Source: Fodinibius salicampi (GTDB taxonomy: Bacteria > Bacteroidota > Rhodothermia > Balneolales > Balneolaceae). From it: DNA of 64,000 bases. This document shows positions 54,212-63,812 of the stretch, piece after piece; positions within the stretch are counted from its first letter, which is position 1, and each line of letters begins with the position of its first letter. Made by a program: the position numbers and the translations under genes. The notes beneath the pieces were generated by a model. The model searched no databases, was not told the DNA's origin, and saw only the letters and a program-made list of their open reading frames with translations. The DNA is taken from positions 930,001-994,000 of the forward strand of contig NZ_BAABRS010000001.1 in NCBI RefSeq assembly GCF_039545095.1. The letters run 5' to 3'.

Positions 54212-55291
54212 CTAATTTTCCATTATTGCATTCAACTTATCCAGGTTATCCTGTACCCGAAGTGCTTCAATAACCTCATCCACCTCCCCTTTCATGATAT
54301 CTTCAAGATTGTAAAGCGTTAAGTTAATACGGTGATCCGTAACACGGCTTTGTGGATAATTATAGGTGCGAATTTTTGCACTGCGATCGCCGGTAGAAAT
54401 TTGACTCTTGCGTTCTTCTTCCCGTTCCTTTCGAAGTTTCTCTTCCTCCTTTTCATATAGCTTTGAGCGCAGCATTTTCATAGCCTTCTCCTTATTCTGA
54501 TGCTGAGAACGCTCTTGTTGGCATTCAACCACTACCCCCGAAGGTTCGTGTGTAAGACGTACCGCTGAATCTGTTTTATTAACGTGCTGTCCTCCTGCAC
54601 CACTTGCCCTAAAGGTATCTACCCGGATATCAGTCATATTTACTTCAATATCTACCTCTTCTGCTTCGGGCAGTACGGCTACAGAAGCTGCAGAGGTATG
54701 TACCCGTCCCTGAGTTTCTGTCTGTGGCACCCGCTGTACCCGATGGACCCCACTTTCGTATTTCATTTTCCCATATACTTCTTCACCTTCAAGGCCAAAG
54801 GTCAGTTCTTTATATCCTCCCTTCTCTGATTCACTGAGACTAAGCAGATTAAGCCTCCATCCCATATTTTCTGAATATCGGCGGTACATATCAAACAAAT
54901 CCCCGACAAATATAGCAGCTTCATCCCCTCCGGTTCCGGCCCGAAGCTCTACGATTACATTCTTGGAATCATCCGGATCCTTGGGAATGAGCTTATATTT
55001 AATAGCTTCCTCTAATTCTTCGAGTCGTGGTTTAAGCTCTTGATTTTCTTCACGGGCCATTTCCGTAATTTCGGCATCGTCTCCTTCCTCAATTAGTTCC
55101 TCATTCCCCTGAATTTGACCACGGACATCCTTCCACTCATCATAGAGTTCAACCAGATCTTTTAAATCACTGTGTTCCTTGGTCAATTCCGTATAGCGAT
55201 CGGGATCGTCATATACCGCAGGATCACTCATTGCTGCCGTTACTTCTTCAAAACGCTCCTGCACCTGCTCTAATTTCGCTTCAATATCCAT
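54212..55291 (-). CDS. prfA: Peptide chain release factor 1
   Basis: 359 residues, normal for RF1. The peptidyl-hydrolysis GGQ lies in [26 protein letters not shown]. The stop-codon-recognition region reads [18 protein letters not shown], with PxT as in RF1 and not the SPF of RF2. It releases the chain at UAA and UAG. Its coding end converges on pckA. The GGQ is in the usual context for methylation by PrmC, which is not in the window. Confidence 0.96.
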   Translation of the reverse strand: MDIEAKLEQVQERFEEVTAAMSDPAVYDDPDRYTELTKEHSDLKDLVELYDEWKDVRGQIQGNEELIEEGDDAEITEMAREENQELKPRLEELEEAIKYKLIPKDPDDSKNVIVELRAGTGGDEAAIFVGDLFDMYRRYSENMGWRLNLLSLSESEKGGYKELTFGLEGEEVYGKMKYESGVHRVQRVPQTETQGRVHTSAASVAVLPEAEEVDIEVNMTDIRVDTFRASGAGGQHVNKTDSAVRLTHEPSGVVVECQQERSQHQNKEKAMKMLRSKLYEKEEEKLRKEREEERKSQISTGDRSAKIRTYNYPQSRVTDHRINLTLYNLEDIMKGEVDEVIEALRVQDNLDKLNAIMEN

Positions 55292-55476
55292 CTATTCTAA
55301 AATACTTTATATAATTGCGGATGATCTCGGTTATCTGCTAATTTCTAAAATACGATTCTTTCGGCAAAATGAAGAATCCGGAATCGGAATTGAATGCATT
55401 CATCTTTCTTCTTCACTTCTGAGTGAATTATTCTTATGTTTTATCCAAAAATTTAAAACAGATAATTATTTGATTA

Positions 55477-56637
55477 ATGGACAAGAACCCACTTTCCGCA
55501 AATTTTCGACTGGGATTTTTAGGAGCCGGCCAGCTGGCTCGCATGTCTGCCCTGCAGGCTTTTCGTTTTGGCATACAAATAGGAGTTTTTTCGGACAGAA
55601 ACGAAAAGGAACCCGTAGAATTTATGACACCCTATTCTCAGACTGGCTCGTTTGATTCGGCTGATGATCTGACCCTTTTTGCAGATACCTGTGATGTGTT
55701 GACCCTGGAAAATGAGTTCATTGATTCAGAAGTACTTGCACAAGCACAGGAGAACAGCGGAACTCCCATATTCCCCTCCCCTCAGAGCTTTGGGCTTATT
55801 GAAAATAAACTGATTGAAAAGCAAACCTTTGAAAATGCCGGACTCTCTGTTACTCCTTATCAATTAATTGAACGTGATAAAGATCTTAACTCCTTTGGAG
55901 AAAAACATGGATGGCCTTATCTCTTGAAATCCTCCAAAGGCGGATATGATGGCTTTGGAAATGAAACTGTTCATGATCTGGACGAAGCCAGAGATGCCTT
56001 TAAAAAGTTGGGGGGAAAGGATGGACACGATATCATTGCAGAAGCTTTTGTTGATTTCACCCACGAATTGGCAGTACAGGTAGCCCGTAATGAAACCGGA
56101 CATGTGGTCTATCCCTGCTGCGAAACGGTACAGGAAGATCATATCTGCGTAGCGGTAAAATCTCCAGCTCCAGTGGTTAAATCTATCCAAAAGAAGGCTC
56201 AAGAGATGGCAGTACAGGCGACCAAAGCCATTGACGGGAAAGGTATTTTTGCCTACGAATTTTTTCTGACCACAGACGGAGAGCTACTGCTCAATGAATC
56301 GGCTCCGCGCCCTCATAATTCCGGACATTATACGATTGAAGGATGCGTAACTTCCCAGTTTGAAAACCATGTACGCGCAGTAATGGGCCTTCCCCTTGGT
56401 TCAACAAAGCTTCGAAGTCCCGCTGTAGCAATGGTGAATTTATTAGGTAACAAACGAAGAGATGCCCAAGTTGATCATTCCTTTGATGCTTTGCAGGAAG
56501 CCGATGGACATCTGCATTTTTATGGAAAGCTGGATAGCAAACCAGGAAGAAAGATGGCCCATTATACGCTGTTGGGTAATGATATAAAGAAAACCTATGC
56601 AACCGCTCGTAAACTGACAAAGGATATAACTATTTAG
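55477..56637 (+). CDS. purK: 5-(carboxyamino)imidazole ribonucleotide synthase
   Basis: 386 residues. N-terminal LGFLGAGQLARMSALQAFRFG (pre-ATP-grasp), ATP-grasp core (WPYLLKSSKGGYDGFGNETV; GIFAYEFFLTTDGELLLNESAPRPHNSGHYTIEGCVTSQFENHVRAV), and C-terminal HFYGKLDSKPGRKMAHYTLLG. It carboxylates AIR with bicarbonate and ATP. purE follows after 77 bases. Confidence 0.95.
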   Translation: MDKNPLSANFRLGFLGAGQLARMSALQAFRFGIQIGVFSDRNEKEPVEFMTPYSQTGSFDSADDLTLFADTCDVLTLENEFIDSEVLAQAQENSGTPIFPSPQSFGLIENKLIEKQTFENAGLSVTPYQLIERDKDLNSFGEKHGWPYLLKSSKGGYDGFGNETVHDLDEARDAFKKLGGKDGHDIIAEAFVDFTHELAVQVARNETGHVVYPCCETVQEDHICVAVKSPAPVVKSIQKKAQEMAVQATKAIDGKGIFAYEFFLTTDGELLLNESAPRPHNSGHYTIEGCVTSQFENHVRAVMGLPLGSTKLRSPAVAMVNLLGNKRRDAQVDHSFDALQEADGHLHFYGKLDSKPGRKMAHYTLLGNDIKKTYATARKLTKDITI

Positions 56638-56714
56638 ATCTCTATCCAGAATATTAATATTATATACTACTTAAGTAACGAGAATAAACCTCTAACATAT
56701 TTATAACCTAAATA

Positions 56715-57206
56715 ATGAGTGATAACGAACCTAAAGTCGGAGTAATTATGGGCAGCGACAGTGACTGGCCCACCATGCAAAAAGCCTGTGAGATATTGGA
56801 TGAATTTGAGGTGTCTTATGAAAAGAAGGTCGTTTCCGCCCACCGTACACCAGACCTAATGGCCAAATACGGCAAGGAAGCGCGGGATCGGGGTATACAA
56901 GTGATTATTGCGGGAGCCGGTGGTGCAGCCCACCTTCCGGGTATGACTGCAGCCCACACTACCCTTCCGGTTATCGGCGTTCCCATAAAAACAAGCACCC
57001 TCAGCGGACTGGACAGTCTTTACTCTATCGTTCAGATGCCACCAGGCGTTCCTGTTGCTACGGTAGCTATCGGTAAAGCTGGCAATGCTGCGCTTCTGGC
57101 TATTCGGATGTTAGGCATGAGCAATCCCACACTTGCGGAGAAACTGAATAATTACCACCAGGAAATGGCCCAAGCCTCTCTAGACAAAACAAAAAATCTG
57201 ACTTAG
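56715..57206 (+). CDS. purE: 5-(carboxyamino)imidazole ribonucleotide mutase
   Basis: 163 residues, a class I Pur[18 protein letters not shown] holds the substrate loop, VSAHRTPD carries the catalytic His, and [38 protein letters not shown] and [22 protein letters not shown] are typical. It moves the carboxylate of N5-CAIR to C4. It is an operon with purK and probably the small gene 15 bases downstream. Confidence 0.96.
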   Translation: MSDNEPKVGVIMGSDSDWPTMQKACEILDEFEVSYEKKVVSAHRTPDLMAKYGKEARDRGIQVIIAGAGGAAHLPGMTAAHTTLPVIGVPIKTSTLSGLDSLYSIVQMPPGVPVATVAIGKAGNAALLAIRMLGMSNPTLAEKLNNYHQEMAQASLDKTKNLT

Positions 57207-57221
57207 TTTGTATGTAGGATA

Positions 57222-57674
57222 ATGGCATTTTTCCAACAGGATTTTGTACTACGGCAAATTAAACGTCTCACACAACTCTTGGAGCAAATCATATTTAAAA
57301 AGAATCAAAAGCAATATGATCAGGCCATAGAACAGATACAAAATGCCTTTCAGCAACTTACAAAAGACCACCCCAAAAAATTCTCTGAACTGAGTCTGGC
57401 TGAAACCCAAAACATCTTTAAAAGAGATCAAGATTTTGAAGCAGACTTGGCGCTTGCTGTTGCTGATTTACTCATTGAGGAGGGAGAAATGCTACGGAAG
57501 AAACATTACAGCCGTTCTCAAAAATGCTATCTTCAGGCACTTCTCTTATATAAAAAGGCTCAGCTCACAACCGAAACACCGGTACCTTTAAATATTCAAC
57601 AAAAAATAACACGACTTAAATCTGAAATTCAAGATCCAGCTCATCTGGGCACCATTAACGAACTGGTAACTTAA
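57222..57674 (+). CDS. Hypothetical helical protein, possibly DUF6483-like
   Basis: 150 residues, almost all predicted helix. It starts MAFFQQDFVLRQIKRLTQLLEQI, which recalls DUF6483 family starts (QQDYxxRxIEQL). The later part (SRSQKCYLQALLLYKKAQL) looks like a TPR-type helix pair. No signal peptide. A TAGGATA ribosome site precedes ATG 57222. It follows purE by 15 bases and so is probably co-transcribed with it, but a purine role is not shown. Confidence 0.5.
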   Translation: MAFFQQDFVLRQIKRLTQLLEQIIFKKNQKQYDQAIEQIQNAFQQLTKDHPKKFSELSLAETQNIFKRDQDFEADLALAVADLLIEEGEMLRKKHYSRSQKCYLQALLLYKKAQLTTETPVPLNIQQKITRLKSEIQDPAHLGTINELVT

Positions 57675-57760
57675 CTATATAAGTATTTTTTAATGTTTTA
57701 AATGGTGAAAGGTGGAAAAGTAAATGATATCTTACTGTAAATATCAACTAATATTAGCTC

Positions 57761-58111
57761 GTGAGCGACTATAATAAAAAATTAGAAGATCTACTTGATC
57801 ATCAGCTCATCAGTAATGATCAACTGCAAAAGAAGAAAGAGCTGGGGGGAATCGGCTATCTTATCAACGGTAACATGTGTCTCGGTATATATGATAATTT
57901 TCTTGTCGCACGTATTGGTAAATACTTAGCACAGTCATTAATCGATCGCCCGGGTATTAAACCTTATACTTCAGATAATGATGGATTTGATGATTTTATC
58001 CTGGTGGCAGAACAAATCTATGAGCATCCCAAGGCACTCCGAAAGTTTATTGATCAATCTATAAAATATACGTCAGGCTTGTCAGAAAAGAAGAATCAAA
58101 ACAAGGTATAA
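57761..58111 (+). CDS. TfoX N-terminal-domain protein
   Basis: 116 residues from a GTG at 57761. KKKELGGIGYLINGNMCLGIYDNFLVARIGK is the TfoX/Sxy N-terminal signature (GGxGYxxNGxMxxGxxxxxLxxRV). The stand-alone domain has been found in competence regulators, but most short copies have no known role. A tail of 20 charged residues (KYTSGLSEKKNQNKV) ends it. Confidence 0.75.
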   Translation: MSDYNKKLEDLLDHQLISNDQLQKKKELGGIGYLINGNMCLGIYDNFLVARIGKYLAQSLIDRPGIKPYTSDNDGFDDFILVAEQIYEHPKALRKFIDQSIKYTSGLSEKKNQNKV

Positions 58112-58160
58112 CAGATTTCCCTGTTATTTAAGAAAAATTAATCCCAGAAATAGATCACTC

Positions 58161-58964
58161 TTAATCATAATCCCTCTTTACCGCCAGAAAAACCCCGTGC
58201 CAGCTCACTTTGACAGTATCCCCCGTTGAAGAGGCATCCCATTCATTGATAAGCAGATTCATTTCCCGTTTTGTCAGTCCCCGGCCTTCTGTTTGGGTAC
58301 CCGCTCCTATTTTTTTAAGGTATTCGAAGAAATTACGCGCACTCTCAAAAGACTGATATATCGTATCCTCATAATAATCTACCTGGGCCGGGCCCAGCGA
58401 CATTTTAATAACCATCTCTTCCACATCCGGAAGAATATTTCCCGTGTACGGAATTCCCAATTGCTGGCAATATTCCCGCCATTGGGGAAAACTCTCACTC
58501 CCGGGAAAAGAAGTCAATAAAAGTCCACCAGGTTTGGTGGCTTCCAACCATTTTTTCAAAGTTATTGCAGGATTTTGAAACCAGTGAGGAGTAAATCCAC
58601 TAATGGTTAACGCATATTCCGGTTGATCAGGGATTAATTCTTCGGCATCCTTGACCTGAAATGTTACATTATCATTATCTGCAAATTTTTGTTGACAATA
58701 ATCAATCATTCCGGGGGCAATATCGACACACTCAATTTTCCGATCAGGATAAAGCTCTAAAAGTCCTTCGGTTACAAAACCAGTTCCACACCCAAGTTCA
58801 ATAATTGGCCCTTCGGGAATGATTGCTGTCCATGGTTCAAGAGAGGCAATTAGCCGGTCCGCCATCTGCTTCTGAAGATCAGCATATTTTTCGTAATGCA
58901 CAGCAGACTCGCTGAACCCAGATGTAATTTCCTTTTTAACAGCTCTCATTTCTGACTCAGACAT
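58161..58964 (-). CDS. bioC: Malonyl-ACP O-methyltransferase-like (BioC-like) SAM methyltransferase
   Basis: 267 residues. The start (ITSGFSESAVHYEKYADLQKQMADRL) is the BioC signature F-x-x-x-A-x-x-Y-x-x-x-A-x-x-Q. Motif I is IIELGCGTGFVTEGLL and the post-I acidic residue lies in IECVDIAPGMI. FTPHWFQNPAITLKKWLEATKPGGLLLTSFPG fits too. BioC methylates malonyl-ACP at the start of biotin synthesis. No other bio gene is in the window, so this assignment rests on likeness alone. Confidence 0.6.
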   Translation of the reverse strand: MSESEMRAVKKEITSGFSESAVHYEKYADLQKQMADRLIASLEPWTAIIPEGPIIELGCGTGFVTEGLLELYPDRKIECVDIAPGMIDYCQQKFADNDNVTFQVKDAEELIPDQPEYALTISGFTPHWFQNPAITLKKWLEATKPGGLLLTSFPGSESFPQWREYCQQLGIPYTGNILPDVEEMVIKMSLGPAQVDYYEDTIYQSFESARNFFEYLKKIGAGTQTEGRGLTKREMNLLINEWDASSTGDTVKVSWHGVFLAVKRDYD

Positions 58965-59106
58965 AAATATACATCACCTGACAGTAAAACTATCTATTGC
59001 ATCTAAACGGAATGATTAAATTCATACAATTTAGATTAAATAATTATTGTAAGTAGCTATATACTAAGTAGTTAGGGATAGTATTTAATTAATAATATTT
59101 CCCTTT

Positions 59107-60207
59107 TTATTGAGTAGGACCTTGCCACGTTGAATCGGATTCAAAGGTGCGAAGCATGGTTCTAAACTGGCGCACAAACCTTCGCTTATCATACTTGGGA
59201 GCGAACTGGCCAAACTCTAAAATAAACAACCGATCCGTTTCATCATCATATATGGTCAAGTTCGCAAAGGGGCCGCCCATGGCATCTTTAGTCATTCGCC
59301 AGGTACCAAGCGTTTCATAGGCTAAATCTCCATTTATCTCGAAAGATTCTGTTTCTACCGGGCGACGATATTCAGTCGTTACATACGAACTGTCCCGCGT
59401 ACCCCGAATCCATTGTTCCATCAGAGAATCGCGCTTAGCGTTAATCCATTCGTCATCCAAAAAACTATTGTCGGTGACATCTTCTTTCCACCACGCCCAA
59501 AACCACCGGTCGTTTTCCGGCAGCGGCCGGCGCATTGTAAAGAAATGATTTTCTTCGCCATTATCAGTATAAGTAGTATCGATACTTTTCCTCCAGTCAT
59601 GCTGAATCCTTATTTTCCAACCGGCTTCAGTCCATAAACTATCAGCTAACTCTGTCTGTTCTCCCCTTTCATAAACCTCTTCCTTCCATCTAGCAAATTC
59701 TTTTTCCATCAGGTGATCGGTTAAGGTTTTTTCCGAATTGCGAATCTGTTCAGCCAGAGCCGAGTCGGTTGGAGCGGAAAGAATCATTGTCCACTGGTTT
59801 CTATACCATCTGTCCTGAAGCGGAAAAGCAAAGGACTCCCCATTTTGAACCTGGCTCTCAATCTCATCACTAAGTAAAGCACGGATAAATTGGGCTGTGT
59901 TGGTGCTGTCGTCAATAGGAGCGGCAACGATTAAATTTTTAGACCGCTTTAAACGCTCAAGCTCATCATTATTTTGAAAGTCCTTAAATTGCAGATTAAA
60001 GAGGGGCTGGGGATTGGGGATCGTTCGTACCCATCGACCGTATGTTTCCCGTAAAGCCTCGGCAGTTTCACTATCCCACTGTGTGGAATCCATCATTACT
60101 GTCACTTGACCAGATCCGCCAGTTGCTTCCTGACGATAATCTCCCTCACAGCTAATCCAGACAACCGCTGTTAAAATTAGTAGTCCAATTTTCAATAATG
60201 ATTTCAT
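59107..60207 (-). CDS. DUF4837 family lipoprotein
   Basis: 366 residues with a lipoprotein signal (LLKIGLLILTAVVWISC). The body has the DUF4837 pattern: NLIVAAPIDDSTNTAQFIRALLS, YRNQWTMILSAPTDSALAEQI, FFTMRRPLPENDRWFWAWWKED, and SFEINGDLAYETLGTWRMTKDAMGGPFANLTIYDD. The family is restricted to Bacteroidota and relatives and has no known function. The ATG at 60207 is preferred to 60243 because the signal sequence begins there. It follows trpA by 22 bases and so appears to be the last gene of the trp transcript. Confidence 0.75.
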   Translation of the reverse strand: MKSLLKIGLLILTAVVWISCEGDYRQEATGGSGQVTVMMDSTQWDSETAEALRETYGRWVRTIPNPQPLFNLQFKDFQNNDELERLKRSKNLIVAAPIDDSTNTAQFIRALLSDEIESQVQNGESFAFPLQDRWYRNQWTMILSAPTDSALAEQIRNSEKTLTDHLMEKEFARWKEEVYERGEQTELADSLWTEAGWKIRIQHDWRKSIDTTYTDNGEENHFFTMRRPLPENDRWFWAWWKEDVTDNSFLDDEWINAKRDSLMEQWIRGTRDSSYVTTEYRRPVETESFEINGDLAYETLGTWRMTKDAMGGPFANLTIYDDETDRLFILEFGQFAPKYDKRRFVRQFRTMLRTFESDSTWQGPTQ

Positions 60208-60229
60208 AAATATACTGTAATTATTAAAG

Positions 60230-61057
60230 TTAAGACTTACCATACTTTAAGGTTCTAACAAAATCAAATACCTTTTCTTTCCAGTCATTTTCCGGATAGT
60301 GTTCCCGGATGGTATCTATGAGCGCACTACCAACAATGAAGCCATCCATATCTGTAGCTATGCGTTGCGCATCTTCATGGGTTTTAATTCCAAAACCTAC
60401 CATCTTAGGATTTTTAACCACATTTTGTTTTACCCGGTTGATAAATCGCGCGACGGATTGGGCGACCTCATCACCTTCTCGAGCCCCTGTAACACCTGTC
60501 ACAGATACACAATAAACGAATCCATCGGATGCCTCATCAATCTTTTGCATTCTCTGGTCGGAAGAATTAGGAGCCACCAAATAGATGAGTGAAAGTCCCT
60601 GAGACCTAATTTTTTCGGAAATCATTCCAGACTCTTCTATGGGTATATCCGGAATAATAAGTCCATCCACCCCAGCTTTTGATGCTTCCTCACAGAATTC
60701 ATCAATTCCATACCGTAAAACAGGGTTAATATACCCCATAAGTACTATAGGGATTTCAGACTTTTGGCGGACCTGCCGGACCATCCCAAAAATTTTATCC
60801 ATCGTAATCCCCTTTTCAATAGCAATGTTACTGGAATATTGAATAGTAGGGCCATCGGCCAAGGGATCACTGAAGGGCATTCCTAATTCAATAAAATCTG
60901 TTCCATTCTCTTCCAATCCTAAAATCAAATCTACCGTCGATTCCAGGTCAGGATAACCAGCCGTTAAGAAGAGACTCATTATTTTTGAGGATTCGTTATG
61001 CCTCTTAAAAAGCTGTTTTATTCTATTATCGGTCTTAATCATCTTGTTGTTATTCAT
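60230..61057 (-). CDS. trpA: Tryptophan synthase alpha chain
   Basis: 275 residues. FIELGMPFSDPLADGPTIQYSS holds the first catalytic acid (Glu), GVDGLIIPDIPIEES the second (Asp), and VYCVSVTGVTGAREG the phosphate loop, with GFGIKTHEDAQ and GFIVGSALID at the end. It cleaves indole-glycerol phosphate and passes indole to TrpB. It is 28 bases after trpB. Confidence 0.96.
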   Translation of the reverse strand: MNNNKMIKTDNRIKQLFKRHNESSKIMSLFLTAGYPDLESTVDLILGLEENGTDFIELGMPFSDPLADGPTIQYSSNIAIEKGITMDKIFGMVRQVRQKSEIPIVLMGYINPVLRYGIDEFCEEASKAGVDGLIIPDIPIEESGMISEKIRSQGLSLIYLVAPNSSDQRMQKIDEASDGFVYCVSVTGVTGAREGDEVAQSVARFINRVKQNVVKNPKMVGFGIKTHEDAQRIATDMDGFIVGSALIDTIREHYPENDWKEKVFDFVRTLKYGKS

Positions 61058-61085
61058 TTACACACAGATTAAGCTAATTCTATTA

Positions 61086-62270
61086 TTATAAGTTCTTTGA
61101 TATCGTGCCCATGTCTTTATCTCCGCGGCCAGAACAGTTTAATACCACAATTTCATCTTTGGAAGTTTGTGGCATCAACTCATCCAGGTAAGCAATGGCG
61201 TGAGCCGTCTCCAATGCTGGTATAATCCCTTCCAGATCGGAAAGTAGTTTTACTCCCTTCATAGCCTGATCGTCCGTAATTCCGGCATAGGTAACTCTTC
61301 CTGAATCACGCAGATAGGAGTGCTCGGGACCAATTCCCGGATAATCAAGTCCTGCACTAATAGAATGTGCCAGCTGAATCTGGCCTTCTTTATCCTGCAG
61401 TAAATAACTCATTGATCCGTGTAGCACACCCGGTTCTCCAATTGTTAATGTAGCCGCTGTCTGATCAGTATTGGCGCCCAAACCCGAGGCCTCAAGTCCG
61501 TACATCTTTATGGATTCATCCTCTATAAAGGGATAAAACAGCCCTATCGCATTTGAGCCACCTCCTACGCAGGCGAGCAGATAGTCCGGCCCTCGTCCTT
61601 CGGCCTCCTGCAGCTGGCGACGTGTTTCATCACCAATGATGCGATGGAAATTGCGTACCATCTTTGGATAGGGATGTGGCCCCACTACCGAACCGATAAT
61701 ATAGAAGGTATCTTCCACATTAGTCACCCAGTCACGTATGGCCTCATTGGTTGCATCTTTCAGGGTCTTTGAACCACTCTCAACGGATCGTACTTCAGCC
61801 CCAAGCAAACGCATGCGTTCAACATTCAGCTTTTGCCGCTCCATATCTTCGGCGCCCATATATACAATACAGTCAACGCCAAATTTAGCGCATGCTGTAG
61901 CGGTAGCTACGCCATGCTGTCCCGCTCCGGTCTCAGCAATTATGCGCTCCTTTCCCATACGCTTGGCCAGTAATATCTGCCCGATTGCATTGTTAATCTT
62001 GTGGGCCCCGGTATGACATAAATCCTCTCGCTTAAGATATATCTTGGCTTTGCCGTAGTACTCTGTTAATCGGTTGGCATAGGTAAGCTTTGTTGGCCGG
62101 CCTACATAATCATTAAGCAAATCAAGATATTCCTGACGGAATTCCTTATCAGCCCAAGCTTCATTATATGCTTCCTCTAAAGTTTCCAGAACGGGAATCA
62201 ATATTTCCGGAACAAATTTACCGCCGAAATTACCGTAATAACCTTCTTTTGTTGGCAGATCGTATTTCAT
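61086..62270 (-). CDS. trpB: Tryptophan synthase beta chain
   Basis: 394 residues. [18 protein letters not shown] carries the PLP-binding Lys, [17 protein letters not shown] the catalytic Glu, [13 protein letters not shown] the phosphate-binding loop, and [13 protein letters not shown] the PLP-binding end. It joins indole and serine. It lies 45 bases after trpF. Confidence 0.97.
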   Translation of the reverse strand: MKYDLPTKEGYYGNFGGKFVPEILIPVLETLEEAYNEAWADKEFRQEYLDLLNDYVGRPTKLTYANRLTEYYGKAKIYLKREDLCHTGAHKINNAIGQILLAKRMGKERIIAETGAGQHGVATATACAKFGVDCIVYMGAEDMERQKLNVERMRLLGAEVRSVESGSKTLKDATNEAIRDWVTNVEDTFYIIGSVVGPHPYPKMVRNFHRIIGDETRRQLQEAEGRGPDYLLACVGGGSNAIGLFYPFIEDESIKMYGLEASGLGANTDQTAATLTIGEPGVLHGSMSYLLQDKEGQIQLAHSISAGLDYPGIGPEHSYLRDSGRVTYAGITDDQAMKGVKLLSDLEGIIPALETAHAIAYLDELMPQTSKDEIVVLNCSGRGDKDMGTISKNL

Positions 62271-62315
62271 AGTAATGTTTAACTAATTTTTAACAAATAA
62301 CGAATAAATATAAAA

Positions 62316-62990
62316 CTAACTAAAGTCTCCCTTTTCTTGCATATCCCAAATTTCCCGCATTTCATCCATAAAGGATTCTACCTTACTAAAATCTTTTATA
62401 CCAGGCTCTTCTTCGAGTCCACTCGAAAGATCCACAGCATAAGGGGAAACAGTTTCACATGCTTTACGAATATTTCTATCATCAAGTCCGCCGGAAAGAA
62501 AGAACGGAGCGCGATCAGTGATTTTATTCAGTTTTTTCCAGTCGAAAGTTTCGCCAGTTCCGCCCCATTGCTTCTCGACCTTAGTGTCAAAAAGAAAAAA
62601 CTCTGCCACCTCAAGATAGGGCTCCAAACGGGAAATTATATCATCAGCTGTATCCTTCTCTTCGATATGAATAGCTTTAATAACAGGTTTATCAACAAGC
62701 TCACAGTATTCCGGATTTTCATTTCCATGCAGCTGGACATAATCAATACCAGTCTGCCTGCTAATCATATTAACGTCATCCAAAGGCTGGTTCACGAACA
62801 CTCCCACACATTTGGGGCCCTCTACCCAGTTAATAATAGCACCAGCTTTGGCGGGTGTAACATGTCGTGGACTTCTTTCATAAAAAATAAATCCTACATA
62901 ATCAGCCAGCGCCCCAGAAACAAAGCGGGCATCTTCAAGTGTTGTTATTCCACAAATTTTGACTTTTGTTCGTTCCTTATTAGGTGCCAT
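62316..62990 (-). CDS. trpF: Phosphoribosylanthranilate isomerase
   Basis: 224 residues. VKICGITTLEDARFVSGALADYVGFIFYERSPRHV has the catalytic Cys and substrate loop, VQLHGNENPEYC the second loop, and FFLSGGLDDRNIRKACETVSPYAVDLSSGLEEEPGIKD the catalytic Asp and phosphate site. The start ATG overlaps the trpC stop by one base (TAATG), which implies coupled translation. Confidence 0.95.
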   Translation of the reverse strand: MAPNKERTKVKICGITTLEDARFVSGALADYVGFIFYERSPRHVTPAKAGAIINWVEGPKCVGVFVNQPLDDVNMISRQTGIDYVQLHGNENPEYCELVDKPVIKAIHIEEKDTADDIISRLEPYLEVAEFFLFDTKVEKQWGGTGETFDWKKLNKITDRAPFFLSGGLDDRNIRKACETVSPYAVDLSSGLEEEPGIKDFSKVESFMDEMREIWDMQEKGDFS

Positions 62991-63808
62991 TATTTACTGT
63001 TCTGTGAGTTTTTTATTAGCTCTTGCACATTATCCTTCAGTTTTTTTACCGCGTCACCCGGATCAGGTTGACGCATAAAATATTCTCCTATCAGTGCTGC
63101 ATGAATATCATTATTAAATAAATAATGTAGATCATCGGCACTGCTCAGACCACTTTCAGAGATCAGGACCGTTTCTTCCGGAGCTTTATTCAGGAGGTCT
63201 ACTCCGCGGTGTAAATCGACCTCAAAGTTTCTTAAATCTCTATTATTAACTCCAAGTATATCAACAAATTCAAAAGGTACACGTTCATAATCCTCTTCCG
63301 AATAGCATTCTACCAGCGCCTGTAATCCAAATTCCTCGGCAGCATGCAATAACTCCTCAAGCTGATGGCCATCCGTTATTGCAACAATTAATAAAACCGC
63401 ATCTGCTCCATAAGATCGCGCTTCCTTAATCTGATATGGTTCTATAATAAAATCTTTGCGCAACAATGGAATAGAAGTTTTATTACGAACACTTTCAAGG
63501 TATTTCAGATCACCTCTGAATGCCGGTTTATCGGTCAAAACAGAAATAGCAGCAGCTCCGCCCTTTTCATACTGATTAGCAATTTTCTCGGGATCAAAGT
63601 CGGGGCGTATGAGCCCTTTAGATGGAGAAGCCTTCTTTATCTCCGCAATAATTGATACCTCATCGGCCTGTTTTAACGCGTCACGAAAATTCCTAACCGG
63701 TTGCTCAAAATATTCAAACGAATCTAAATCATTAAAGCTGACTTTCTTTTTTCTTTTTTTGAGATCAACTGCTGTTTGTTCTACAATTTCATCAAGTATA
63801 GTAGACAT
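62990..63808 (-). CDS. trpC: Indole-3-glycerol-phosphate synthase
   Basis: 272 residues. IAEIKKASPSKGLIRPDFDPEKIANQYEKGGAAAISVLTD (catalytic Lys in IKKASPSKG), LLRKDFIIEPYQIKEARSYGADAVLLI, and ILGVNNRDLRNFEVD fit the family. It closes the indole ring. It starts four bases after trpD's stop. Confidence 0.96.
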   Translation of the reverse strand: MSTILDEIVEQTAVDLKKRKKKVSFNDLDSFEYFEQPVRNFRDALKQADEVSIIAEIKKASPSKGLIRPDFDPEKIANQYEKGGAAAISVLTDKPAFRGDLKYLESVRNKTSIPLLRKDFIIEPYQIKEARSYGADAVLLIVAITDGHQLEELLHAAEEFGLQALVECYSEEDYERVPFEFVDILGVNNRDLRNFEVDLHRGVDLLNKAPEETVLISESGLSSADDLHYLFNNDIHAALIGEYFMRQPDPGDAVKKLKDNVQELIKNSQNSK

Positions 63809-63812
63809 CGGA

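Noticed and set aside
62337-63071. A 244-codon plus-strand reading frame
   Set aside because: It is antisense to trpF and the end of trpC, both of which are certain.
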